Shown here: piece after piece, positions 18,363-26,361 of the stretch
How positions within the stretch are numbered: the first letter of the stretch is position 1
Layout: every line of letters starts with the position of its first letter
Assembly: GCF_963676475.1 (NCBI RefSeq)
Contig: NZ_OY781107.1
Coordinates: 62,001 to 126,000 of the forward strand
DNA length: 64,000 nucleotides
Direction: 5' to 3'
DNA from: an uncultured Celeribacter sp.
Lineage (GTDB): Bacteria > Pseudomonadota > Alphaproteobacteria > Rhodobacterales > Rhodobacteraceae
Position numbers and translations under genes: made by a program
The notes under the pieces: model-generated
Database searches by the model: none
Told to the model about the DNA's origin: nothing
The model's input: only the letters and a program-made list of their open reading frames with translations

Positions 18363-18947
18363 TCAGATCAGCTTAACCTGCGTCCCCACGCTCACGCGAT
18401 CGTAAAGGTCCACGATCTGCTCGTTATAAAGCCCGATACAACCATCCGACGACCGTCGCCCGATCTTGCGTGTGTCGTGGGTGCCGTGAATGCGGTAATA
18501 TTGCCAGCTCAGATAGAGCGCCCGCACACCGAGCGGGTTCTGCGGTCCCGCAGGCACCGTCACCGGCAGGCTCGGATCACGTTCGCGCATCGACGGCGTC
18601 GGCGTCCATGTCGGGTTCTTCACCTTCTGGATCACCTCCGTATAACCGCGACGGGTCAACTCGTCGGAGATCGGCACGGAGGTCGGGTAAAGTTTGTAGG
18701 TGCCATCCGCCCCCCAGAAATGCAAAGCGCGGCTCACCGTGTCGGCGACAATGCGGCCTTGCCCCAGCTCATCGAAATGCTCCTGCCAGTCGATGCGGCG
18801 AAAGCTCGAAATATTCTGCCGCGCAGGCCCCTTGGACTGTAGCTCCTCCGGCAGGGTCAGCCCGACTTCCTGGGCAAAGGCGCCCCGTGCCAGGAAGGGC
18901 GTGGTGAGGCTCAGCGCCAGAAAGCGGCGGCGTTTCATGTCGGACAT
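18363..18947 (-). CDS. L,D-transpeptidase family protein with Tat-like signal
   Basis: A 194-residue exported YkuD-domain protein, the family that makes 3-3 peptidoglycan cross-links or attaches lipoproteins to the wall. The N-terminus MKRRRFLALSL is a twin-arginine-like signal. The catalytic part is HGTHDTRKIG followed by SSDGCIGL, with the nucleophilic cysteine. The arginine usually found two residues after the cysteine is glycine here. The start at 18947 has AGAGG upstream, and the ATG at 18938 is an alternative. Confidence 0.88.
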   Translation of the reverse strand: MSDMKRRRFLALSLTTPFLARGAFAQEVGLTLPEELQSKGPARQNISSFRRIDWQEHFDELGQGRIVADTVSRALHFWGADGTYKLYPTSVPISDELTRRGYTEVIQKVKNPTWTPTPSMRERDPSLPVTVPAGPQNPLGVRALYLSWQYYRIHGTHDTRKIGRRSSDGCIGLYNEQIVDLYDRVSVGTQVKLI

Positions 18948-19352
18948 CTCAGGACCTCTTGTGCTATACGTCTGCAATTTTGCGCCAAAAGACGCAAAAC
19001 ATCGCTCACCTACAAATCACGAAGCGGTGACGCCCAAGACTGGCGCAAAACTGCAGCCGTGATGTCACATAAAGGTTTCAAATCCCCGCTACCAAAGACC
19101 CAAGCGATTCAGAATCAGACCTGTCCCCGCCTGATCCCGTGTCGCAAGCGCCTTTGCCCGGCGCATGTTCTGATCACTTTCCCCGATGGATCAGACCCTC
19201 ATTGGACCCTCGGCTCCCCGGAGCCGGGGGTTTTCCTAATCTTGTCTCGCGAGCTTTCACATCTACCAACTGTTGCGTCTGGCGCCCGGCTCGGTCATCA
19301 TCGCCGTGAAATTGCCCCTAAGCTTATTAAGAGCACGACCAAAGAGGCCCCC
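18948..19352. other. 405-bp gene-free stretch upstream of uspA
   Basis: No protein-coding gene is supported. An in-frame extension of uspA from 19059 exists but has unlike codon use and no ribosome site. The stretch contains a possible small RNA ending at a strong terminator (described separately) and a tRNA-like piece at about 19023-19095 that does not fold as a proper tRNA. Confidence 0.6.
19163..19235 (+). ncRNA. Possible small RNA with two 3' hairpins
   Basis: Two hairpins stand in tandem: TCTGATC / GATCAGA around 19170-19195, then a terminator stem at 19207-19230 (CGGCTC / GAGCCG extended by CCC pairs) followed by TTTT. No plus-strand gene upstream needs this terminator, since trpS already has its own. 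An independent short transcript or a uspA leader is therefore likely. The 5' end is not known; the start given is only the beginning of the structured part. Confidence 0.35.
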
Positions 19353-19808
19353 ATGCGCAAGTTTCTCGTGATCCTCGATGACAGCCGCGAATGTCTCAAC
19401 GCCATGCGCTTTGCCGCCATGCGCGCCTCGAACTCCGGCGGCGGTGTCACCATCCTGTCGATCATCCCGCCCGAAGAGTTCAACCACTGGATCGGAGTCG
19501 CCGATCTGATGCGCGAGGAAACCCGCGACCGCATCGTCGCCCATTACGAGGTCTTCGCCAAATGGATGCGTGATCGTCAGGGCATCGACCCCGAGTTGGT
19601 GATCCGTGAAGGCGAGGCCGTGCATGAAATTCTCACCCAGATCAAGGAAGACCCGGAAATCGGTGTCCTCGTGCTGGGCGCAGGCACGGAGAAATCCGGC
19701 CCCGGCCCGCTTGTCTCCGCGATGACCAAACAGGCGGGTTTCCTGCCGATCCCCATGACGCTTGTGCCCGGCGAAATGTCGAAAGAACGCCTCGAAGCGG
19801 TGACCTGA
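19353..19808 (+). CDS. Universal stress protein family (UspA)
   Basis: A 151-residue single-domain Usp protein. It begins MRKFLVILDDSRECLNAMRFA, the typical first strand and helix, and ends with the nucleotide-contact pattern VLVLGAGTEKSGPGPLVS. Such proteins bind ATP or AMP and modulate stress survival. The start has AGAGG upstream. It is joined to the next gene through TGATG (one-base overlap), so the two are cotranscribed. Confidence 0.92.
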   Translation: MRKFLVILDDSRECLNAMRFAAMRASNSGGGVTILSIIPPEEFNHWIGVADLMREETRDRIVAHYEVFAKWMRDRQGIDPELVIREGEAVHEILTQIKEDPEIGVLVLGAGTEKSGPGPLVSAMTKQAGFLPIPMTLVPGEMSKERLEAVT

Positions 19809-20272
19809 TGCCGATGCCATGGAGCTACCGCCATTCGGAGAAGGAGTTCAAATCCTTCCTAAAAGACGCCAAGGACCGTATGGGCCACATCATGGAGAGC
19901 GACAACATGACCTACACGGCGGTCGATGGCGTGTTGCAGTGTTTTCGCCGCCGCCTGACCCCGCCGCAGGTGATTGCCTTTGGCGATGTCATTCCCTCAA
20001 GCCTGCGCGCGATGCTGGTGTTCAATTGGCGGGTCGATGCGGTGCCCCTGCCCTTTGGCACGCGTTCCGAGTTGATCCGCGAGGCTCAGACGGTGCGCAA
20101 GGAGCACAACATCACGCCGCTCAATGTGATCGACGCCACGGCCTATGCGCTTTGGCGGCATTGCAACCACCGCGATCTGAAACGCGTGCTCGATATGATC
20201 GGTCCCGATGCGGTGGCCTTTTGGGCTGTGCGCGGGATTCCCGAGACAGAGCTTGAACAACAGATCATCTGA
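19808..20272 (+). CDS. DUF2267 domain protein
   Basis: A 154-residue protein with the DUF2267 pattern (an early Tyr/Arg/His-rich start near SYRHSEKEF, then VLQCFRRRLTPPQVIAFGD and LPSSLRAML-like helices). No function is established for the family. It is cotranslated with the Usp gene. The end lies eight bases before the iron-type operator of nfuA. Confidence 0.8.
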   Translation: MPMPWSYRHSEKEFKSFLKDAKDRMGHIMESDNMTYTAVDGVLQCFRRRLTPPQVIAFGDVIPSSLRAMLVFNWRVDAVPLPFGTRSELIREAQTVRKEHNITPLNVIDATAYALWRHCNHRDLKRVLDMIGPDAVAFWAVRGIPETELEQQII

Positions 20273-20280
20273 CGCTATAG

Positions 20281-20297
20281 TTTAGAACTGTTCTAAA
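20281..20297. promoter_or_regulatory. Iron-Rhodo-box-like operator (candidate IscR site) of nfuA
   Basis: The 17-base sequence TTTAGAACTGTTCTAAA is a perfect inverted repeat around one base. It resembles the Iron-Rhodo-box predicted to be bound by IscR in Rhodobacteraceae. It lies two bases upstream of the -35 element of the gene for an iron-sulfur carrier, as a repressor site would. Confidence 0.7.
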
Positions 20298-20299
20298 TC

Positions 20300-20328
20300 T
20301 TGACTTTCGGCGCCACAAGGCGCATATC
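20300..20328 (+). promoter_or_regulatory. Sigma-70-type promoter of nfuA
   Basis: TTGACT (-35) and CATATC (-10) are separated by 17 bases and lie about 28 bases before the nfuA ATG, giving a short leader. The position next to the iron-type operator supports it. Confidence 0.65.
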
Positions 20329-20355
20329 CGACCTGTCTACTAAGGAATACGCGCC

Positions 20356-20922
20356 ATGTTCATCCAGACCGAATCCACGCCGAACCCCGCCACTTTGAAA
20401 TTCCTGCCCGGCCAGACCGTTCTGGACGCGGGCACCGCCGATTTCACCACCCAAGAGGCCGCAAGCGCCTCGCCGCTTGCCAGCCGCATCTTTAAGGTCG
20501 GCCATGTCGCGGGTGTGTTCTTCGGCTCCGATTTCGTCACTGTGACGAAAGAGGACGACACCGATTGGGACCACGTGAAACCCGCCATTCTGGGCGCGAT
20601 CATGGAGCATTTTCAATCCGGCGAGCCGGTGATGGCCGGTCAAGGCGCGGACACCTCTGGCGGCCACGCCGATCATGACGGCCCCGACAGCGAGATCGTC
20701 ACCCAGATCAAGGAATTGCTCGACACCCGCGTGCGTCCCGCCGTGGCGCAAGACGGTGGCGACATCACCTTCCACGGGTTCGATCGCGGTATCGTCTACC
20801 TGCACATGCAAGGCGCCTGTGCGGGCTGTCCGTCCTCCACGCTGACCCTGAAAATGGGCATAGAGAACCTGCTGCGTCACTACATCCCCGAGGTGCTCGA
20901 AGTGCGCCCGGTTGCGGCATAA
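20356..20922 (+). CDS. nfuA: NifU family iron-sulfur cluster carrier (Nfu type)
   Basis: A 188-residue Fe-S carrier that receives clusters from the assembly machinery and delivers them to target proteins. The N-terminal Nfu_N domain (MFIQTESTPNPATLKFLPG) is joined to a C-terminal NifU domain with the cluster-binding pair CAGCPSSTLTLKMGIE. The promoter and iron-type box just upstream imply induction under iron limitation. rimI starts directly after the stop (TAAGTG). Confidence 0.93.
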   Translation: MFIQTESTPNPATLKFLPGQTVLDAGTADFTTQEAASASPLASRIFKVGHVAGVFFGSDFVTVTKEDDTDWDHVKPAILGAIMEHFQSGEPVMAGQGADTSGGHADHDGPDSEIVTQIKELLDTRVRPAVAQDGGDITFHGFDRGIVYLHMQGACAGCPSSTLTLKMGIENLLRHYIPEVLEVRPVAA

Positions 20923-21354
20923 GTGGCCCAAACCGTTCCAGAAATGCTCGCCGAGATTCACGCGGCGAGCTTTGAGACGCCCCGCCCTTGGTCCGCGACC
21001 GAGTTTGCGGGGCTTTTGTCTATGAAGGGCGTGTTTCTGGTCACCGGCGATGGCCCGTCCTTTGCGCTTGGGCGTTATATCCCGCATGAGGCCGAGTTGT
21101 TGACCCTCGCCGTCGCGCCCGAGGCGCGTGGTCAGGGGCTTGGCCGCAAGATATTGAAAGCCTATGAGAAAGAAGCGGACCGCCTGATCGCGCTCAAATC
21201 CTTTCTTGAGGTGGCCGCCGACAACGAGGCAGCGATTTCCCTCTATCTCTCGGAGGGATATAGCGAATCCGGTCGGCGCAAGAATTATTACACCGCCCCG
21301 GACAAATCCAAGATCGACGCTCTGGTCATGGAAAAGCGTATAAAACATACGTAA
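20923..21354 (+). CDS. rimI: RimI-type ribosomal protein N-acetyltransferase (GNAT)
   Basis: A 143-residue GNAT enzyme whose family acetylates the N-terminus of ribosomal protein S18. The acetyl-CoA site is LAVAPEARGQGLGRKIL. The asparagine and tyrosine of the C-terminal part (ADNEAAISLYLSEGYSE) are typical of RimI. The start is a GTG that touches the nfuA stop. Linkage of nfu and rimI is common in this order. The substrate is inferred from the family. Confidence 0.85.
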   Translation: MAQTVPEMLAEIHAASFETPRPWSATEFAGLLSMKGVFLVTGDGPSFALGRYIPHEAELLTLAVAPEARGQGLGRKILKAYEKEADRLIALKSFLEVAADNEAAISLYLSEGYSESGRRKNYYTAPDKSKIDALVMEKRIKHT

Positions 21355-21401
21355 CCCAACGTCATAAGGTCGCGCCTGTGGGAAACTCCCCTAATATAGG
21401 C

Positions 21402-21436
21402 GACCATTTGGTCAAAATTGGTAAAATGTGTATTGA
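21402..21436 (+). promoter_or_regulatory. Candidate promoter and operator of the BMP transporter operon
   Basis: TTGGTC and TATTGA with a 17-base spacer form a possible promoter. The -35 element is half of an inverted repeat, GACCATTTGGTC. This could be a GntR-type operator. It is a weak prediction, about 140 bases before the first gene. Confidence 0.3.
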
Positions 21437-21578
21437 CCCTCCGGCAGGGACGCGCCCTAATCCCTGCCAAGGCGAGACTGTACTCGCTTACATGGGTCGC
21501 ATCATGTGACATGCTTTGATCGAAATTGCGCATCTCATCCGGGGCGACCCCAAGACCAGTATTAACGGGAGACCATTC

Positions 21579-22568
21579 ATGACCCTGAAAACCACGTTCC
21601 TCGGCGCCGCTGCCGCACTTGCACTGACCTCCGGTGCCGCTCTGGCCGATCCGGCGATCATTTTCGACCTCGGTGGCAAGTTCGACAAATCCTTCAACGA
21701 AAGCTCCTACAACGGTGCCGAGCGTTGGAAGGCCGAAACCGGCGGGTCTTATCGTGACGTCGAGCTGCAATCCGACGCCCAGCGCGAACAGGCGCTGCGT
21801 CGCTTTGCCGAGAACGGCTTCAACCCGATCATCATGGCTGGCTTCTCCTTTGCCACCGCGCTTGAAACCGTGGCAGCCGATTTCCCGGACACCAAATTCG
21901 CCATCATCGACATGGTTGTCGACGCGCCGAACGTGCGCTCCGTGGTGTTCAATGAACATGAAGGCTCCTATTTGGTGGGCGTCGCAGCCGCCTATGCCGC
22001 AGAGGGCGACACCGTTTCCTTCGTTGGCGGCATGGACATTCCGCTGATCTCCAAATTCGCCTGCGGCTACGCGCAGGGCTTTAAATCCGTGAAGCCCGAG
22101 GGCAAGGTCATCGTCAACATGACCGGCACCACGCCTGCGGCGTGGAACGACCCGGTGAAGGGCGGCGAATTGACCCGCGCGCAAAAAGCGGCTGGCTCCG
22201 AAGTGGTGTTTGCCGCCGCTGGCGGCACGGGCCTCGGTGTTCTGCAAACCGCAGCCGACGAGGGCATGCTCTCCATCGGTGTGGACAGCAACCAGAACTA
22301 CCTGCAACCGGGCCACGTCCTGACCTCCATGGTCAAGCGCGTCGACAACGCCGTTTATGACGCCTTCATGCAGGGCGAAGATTTGGAAACCGGCATCTTT
22401 GTGATGGGTCTGGCGAATGACGGTGTGGGCGCCGCCATCGACGAATACAACGAAGCGCTGATCACGCCTGAGATGAAAGCCGCCATGGACGACGCCACCG
22501 CGAAAATCGTCTCCGGCGAAGTTGTGGTCCACGACTACATGTCCGACGAAACCTGCCCGGCTTACTAA
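21579..22568 (+). CDS. BMP family ABC transporter substrate-binding protein
   Basis: A 329-residue periplasmic binding protein of the BMP (basic membrane protein, PnrA-like) family, whose members bind purine nucleosides. The signal peptide MTLKTTFLGAAAALALTSGA is followed by IIFDLGGKFDKSFNESSYNG, the typical nucleoside-binding opening. It heads a four-gene operon with one ATPase and two permeases. The start at 21579 has CGGGAG upstream. A frame extension to 21516 is rejected because the signal peptide would be internal. Confidence 0.92.
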   Translation: MTLKTTFLGAAAALALTSGAALADPAIIFDLGGKFDKSFNESSYNGAERWKAETGGSYRDVELQSDAQREQALRRFAENGFNPIIMAGFSFATALETVAADFPDTKFAIIDMVVDAPNVRSVVFNEHEGSYLVGVAAAYAAEGDTVSFVGGMDIPLISKFACGYAQGFKSVKPEGKVIVNMTGTTPAAWNDPVKGGELTRAQKAAGSEVVFAAAGGTGLGVLQTAADEGMLSIGVDSNQNYLQPGHVLTSMVKRVDNAVYDAFMQGEDLETGIFVMGLANDGVGAAIDEYNEALITPEMKAAMDDATAKIVSGEVVVHDYMSDETCPAY

Positions 22569-22580
22569 GGCGAGCGTCGC

Positions 22581-24167
22581 ATGAGCGTTCAGAACGAGGC
22601 GGGGCGGCAGGAGACTGTCGCCCCCACCGCTTCCGCCCCCGCGATTGAATTGCGCGGGATTTCAAAGGCTTTCGGCCCGGTTCAGGCCAATAAGGACATT
22701 TCCATCTCGGTCGCCAAGGGCTCGATCCATGGCATCATTGGCGAGAACGGCGCGGGCAAATCCACGCTGATGTCGATCCTTTACGGGTTCTACAAGGCGG
22801 ACGCGGGCCAGATCCTCATCAACGGCCAAGAGGTGAACATCACCGACAGCCAGGAGGCCATCGCCGCCGGCATCGGCATGGTGTTCCAGCATTTCAAACT
22901 GGTGGAAAACTTCACCGTTCTGGAAAACGTCATTCTGGGCGCCGAAGACGGCGGGCTTTTGAAGCCCTCGCTCGCCAAGGCCCGCAAGCTGTTGAAACAG
23001 CTTTCTGACGAATATGAATTGTCCGTCGACCCGGACGCCTTGATCGAAGACCTCTCCGTGGGCCACCAGCAACGGGTCGAGATTCTCAAGGCGCTCTATC
23101 GTCAGGCCGACATCCTGATCCTCGATGAGCCGACCGGCGTGTTGACGCCAGCCGAGGCCGATCACCTTTTCCGCATTCTGGAAGGGCTGAAGAAAGAGGG
23201 CAAAACCATCATCATGATCACGCATAAGCTGCGTGAAATCATGGAGATCACCGACACCGTTTCCGTCATGCGCCGTGGTGAAATGACCGCGACCGTAAAG
23301 ACCGCGGAGACCTCCCCCGAAGAGCTTGCCGAGCTGATGGTCGGGCGCAAGGTCTTGCTGCGCGTCGACAAGAAACCTGCCACGCCCGGTGCGCCCGTCG
23401 TCGAAATCGAGAACCTAGAAGTCGTGGACGAACAGGGCGTTCGCCGCGTCAAAGGCATCGACCTGACGGTGCATCAGGGGGAAATCCTTGGCATTTGCGG
23501 CGTTGCCGGCAACGGCCAGACCGAGCTTCTCGAAGTTCTCGGCGGCTATATGAATGGCACGGGCAAGATCCTGATGAACGGTCAGGAGATTGATCTCTCC
23601 GGCAAGCATTCCAACGGCCAGACCCGACGCGCGCGTGGCATTGCCCATGTGCCGGAGGACCGCCACGACGAAGGGCTGATCCTCGAGTTTCAGGCCTGGG
23701 AAAACATGGTTTTCGGCTATCACCACGCGCCGGAATATCAGAAGAACGCGCTGTTGATGGACAATGCGGGCATCAAGGCGATGACCCAGACCAGCATGGA
23801 CAAATTCGACGTCCGCCCGCCGAACCCGAAGCTCGAAGCCAAGTCCTTCTCCGGCGGCAACCAGCAGAAAATCGTGCTGGCGCGTGAGATCGAGCGCAAC
23901 CCGGATCTCTTGCTCGTAGGCCAACCGACGCGCGGTGTGGACATTGGCGCGATCGAGTTCATTCACCAACAGATCGTGGCGCTCCGCGATGAGGGCAAAG
24001 CGATCCTTCTGGTCTCCGTGGAGCTTGACGAAATCATGTCGCTCTCGGACCGGATCGTCGTCATGTTCGACGGTCAGATCATGGGCGAACGCTTGCCCTC
24101 TGAGACCAACGAGGGCGAGCTTGGTCTATTGATGGCCGGGATTACTGATGAGGAGAAGGCACAATGA
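22581..24167 (+). CDS. ABC transporter ATP-binding protein with two ATPase domains (nucleoside importer type)
   Basis: A 528-residue fused ATPase. Domain 1 has Walker A GENGAGKST (about residue 54), signature LSVGHQQR and Walker B ILILDEPT. Domain 2 has SFSGGNQQK as signature and a Walker A without its lysine (GVAGNGQTEL), as usual in this sugar/nucleoside subfamily. It powers the importer encoded with the BMP protein and two permeases. It overlaps the first permease by four bases. Confidence 0.94.
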   Translation: MSVQNEAGRQETVAPTASAPAIELRGISKAFGPVQANKDISISVAKGSIHGIIGENGAGKSTLMSILYGFYKADAGQILINGQEVNITDSQEAIAAGIGMVFQHFKLVENFTVLENVILGAEDGGLLKPSLAKARKLLKQLSDEYELSVDPDALIEDLSVGHQQRVEILKALYRQADILILDEPTGVLTPAEADHLFRILEGLKKEGKTIIMITHKLREIMEITDTVSVMRRGEMTATVKTAETSPEELAELMVGRKVLLRVDKKPATPGAPVVEIENLEVVDEQGVRRVKGIDLTVHQGEILGICGVAGNGQTELLEVLGGYMNGTGKILMNGQEIDLSGKHSNGQTRRARGIAHVPEDRHDEGLILEFQAWENMVFGYHHAPEYQKNALLMDNAGIKAMTQTSMDKFDVRPPNPKLEAKSFSGGNQQKIVLAREIERNPDLLLVGQPTRGVDIGAIEFIHQQIVALRDEGKAILLVSVELDEIMSLSDRIVVMFDGQIMGERLPSETNEGELGLLMAGITDEEKAQ

Positions 24168-25267
24168 ACAAGATGCCGAAATGGGCGGACGCCGTCCTCA
24201 TTCCCTTGATTTCCATTCTTCTGGCGTTTTTCTTTTCCGGTCTGGTGATCTGGGCCATCGGCAAAGACCCGGTGGTGGCGATCAAGACCATGGTGCAGGG
24301 CGCCTTCGGCTCGACCTCCGGGATCAGCTATACGCTCTATTACGCCACGAATTTCATCTTCACGGGCCTCGCCGTGGCCGTCGCCTATCACGCGCGTTTG
24401 TTCAACATCGGTGGCGAAGGTCAGGCGATGCTTGGCGGACTGGGCGTGACGCTTGTCTGTCTCGCTGTGCCGTGGCCGCATTGGACGCTCGCGCTGCCTG
24501 CGGCGATGATCGGGGGCGCTCTCTTTGGCGCGGCTTGGGCCTTTATCCCCGCTTGGCTTCAGGCCAAACGCGGCAGTCACATCGTGATCACCACGATCAT
24601 GTTCAACTACATCGGCGCGGCCTTGCTGGGCTACCTCTTGACCAAAGTGCTCAAAGTGCCCGGGTCGATGCTGACCGAAAGCGCACGCTTCCCAGAAGGT
24701 GCGCATCTGCCGAATTTCTCTGAAATTCTCGCGCCTTTCGGCATCAATTTCTCGCCCAACGCGCCCGCCAACATGGCGTTCTTCGTGGCGCTTCTCTGCA
24801 CCTTCCTGTTCTGGATTCTGATCTGGAAAACGCGTCTGGGCTATGAAATCCGTGCCTATGGCCAATCGGAAACGGCGGCGAAATACGCCGGTATCAACCC
24901 CTCGCGCATCGTCATCATCGCGATGCTGATCTCTGGCGGTCTGGCCGGTCTCATGGCGATCAACAACGTCATGGGCGAGGCAGAGCGCCTGATCGACAAC
25001 GCCGTCGAAGGCGCCGGTTTCATCGGCATCGCGGTCGCGCTCATGGGCCGCAATCACCCCATCGGCATCCTTCTGGCCGCGCTTTTGTTCGGCTTTCTCT
25101 ACCAAGGCGGCGCGGAACTGTCGTTCTGGGAATCGATCCCGCGCGAGCTGGTCGTTGTCATTCAGGCGCTTGTGATCATGTTCACCGGCGCGCTCGACAA
25201 CATGGTGCGCATGCCGCTCGAAAAACTCTTTGTCGCGCTCGGCAAAAACAAAAAGAAGGAGGCGTAA
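24164..25267 (+). CDS. ABC transporter permease (nucleoside importer type)
   Basis: A 367-residue inner-membrane permease of the BPD_transp_2 family with about ten hydrophobic segments. The signature NIGGEGQAMLGG near residue 84 is typical of YufP-like nucleoside permeases. It is ATGA-coupled to the ATPase and followed three bases later by the second permease, with which it probably forms a heterodimer. Confidence 0.92.
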   Translation: MNKMPKWADAVLIPLISILLAFFFSGLVIWAIGKDPVVAIKTMVQGAFGSTSGISYTLYYATNFIFTGLAVAVAYHARLFNIGGEGQAMLGGLGVTLVCLAVPWPHWTLALPAAMIGGALFGAAWAFIPAWLQAKRGSHIVITTIMFNYIGAALLGYLLTKVLKVPGSMLTESARFPEGAHLPNFSEILAPFGINFSPNAPANMAFFVALLCTFLFWILIWKTRLGYEIRAYGQSETAAKYAGINPSRIVIIAMLISGGLAGLMAINNVMGEAERLIDNAVEGAGFIGIAVALMGRNHPIGILLAALLFGFLYQGGAELSFWESIPRELVVVIQALVIMFTGALDNMVRMPLEKLFVALGKNKKKEA

Positions 25268-25270
25268 GAC

Positions 25271-26233
25271 ATGGACTATCTCACGATCATCCAGATCCTC
25301 GACAGCGCCCTGCGTCTTGCCACCCCTCTTTTGTTGACCTGCCTCGCCGGGCTGTTTTCCGAACGCGCGGGCGTGGTCGACATCGGGCTTGAGGGCAAAC
25401 TTCTGGCCGCGGCCTTTCTTGCGGGGGCTGCGGCGGCTGTCACCGGCTCGATCTGGATTGGGCTTTTGGCGGGGGTTGCCGGGTCTCTGGCGTTCTCCAT
25501 GCTGCACGGTCTGGCCTCAATCACCTTCAAAGGCGATCAGCTGATTTCCGGTGTGGCGCTAAACTTTCTGGCCGCCGGTCTCACCGTGGTGATCGGCCAA
25601 AGCTGGTTCAAACTGGGCGGCCGCACGCCGTCTCTGTCGGGCGACGGGCGTTTCGAATCTTGGAACCTGCCGTTCTCCGACGCCATGGCAAAAATCCCGG
25701 TGGTCGGCCCGGCCTATGACGAGCTGATTTCCGGCCATACCGCGCTGACCTATCTGGCGCTTTTGGCCGTGCCGCTGTCCTGGTGGGTGCTCTACCGGTC
25801 ACGCTTCGGGCTGCGTCTGCGGGCCGTGGGTGAAAACCCCAGTGCCGTGGACACCGCCGGGATTTCGGTGGTCAAGCTGCGCTACGCGGCCCTCGTGATC
25901 GCCGGTGTGCTTTGCGGTCTTGCGGGCACCTATCTGGCCTCTCTGGCTGCAGGTTTCGTCAAAGATATGTCCGCAGGTCGCGGCTATATCGCGCTTGCCG
26001 CCTTGATCTTTGCGAAATGGCGGCCTTGGTATGCGCTTTGGGCGACGCTGTTGTTCGGTCTTCTGGAGGCCATCGGCAACCGCTATCAGTCCATCGCTCT
26101 GGGTGATTTCGTGATCCCGGTGCAGTTCATGCAGGCCCTGCCCTACATCTTGACCGTGATCATCCTCGCGGGTTTTGTCGGCAAGGCGATCCCACCGCGT
26201 GCCAGCGGGCAATCCTACGTCAAGGAACGCTAA
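25271..26233 (+). CDS. ABC transporter permease (nucleoside importer type)
   Basis: A 320-residue second permease of the same family (YufQ-like). The motif VDIGLEGKLLAAAF near residue 37 matches the corresponding NIGGEGQ motif of its partner. It is the last gene of the operon and is followed by a clear terminator. The operon as a whole fits purine nucleoside uptake; the exact ligand is not shown by sequence. Confidence 0.92.
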   Translation: MDYLTIIQILDSALRLATPLLLTCLAGLFSERAGVVDIGLEGKLLAAAFLAGAAAAVTGSIWIGLLAGVAGSLAFSMLHGLASITFKGDQLISGVALNFLAAGLTVVIGQSWFKLGGRTPSLSGDGRFESWNLPFSDAMAKIPVVGPAYDELISGHTALTYLALLAVPLSWWVLYRSRFGLRLRAVGENPSAVDTAGISVVKLRYAALVIAGVLCGLAGTYLASLAAGFVKDMSAGRGYIALAALIFAKWRPWYALWATLLFGLLEAIGNRYQSIALGDFVIPVQFMQALPYILTVIILAGFVGKAIPPRASGQSYVKER

Positions 26234-26253
26234 GGCGATTTGAAATGATGTTG

Positions 26254-26280
26254 AAAGCGGGCCTCAGCGCCCGCTTTTTT
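26254..26280 (+). terminator. Intrinsic terminator of the BMP transporter operon
   Basis: Stem AGCGGGC / GCCCGCT with a six-base loop, extended by A-T pairs and ending in a six-base T-run. Confidence 0.9.
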
Positions 26281-26361
26281 CATGCCGCCTTCGGCAGAAT
26301 GTTTGACGGCACTGGCAAATCATTGCATTCCTGAAAGAAACGCACGCGAAAGCTACAGCCC

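Noticed and set aside
19023..19095. tRNA-like sequence (AGCGG ... GGTTTCAAATCCCCGCTACCA-type end)
   Set aside because: The outer stem partly pairs and the 3' end resembles a T-loop, but no anticodon arm or proper T-stem can be formed.
19059..19352. N-terminal extension of the Usp protein
   Set aside because: The extra 98 residues have no Usp similarity, lack a ribosome site and run across a transcription terminator.
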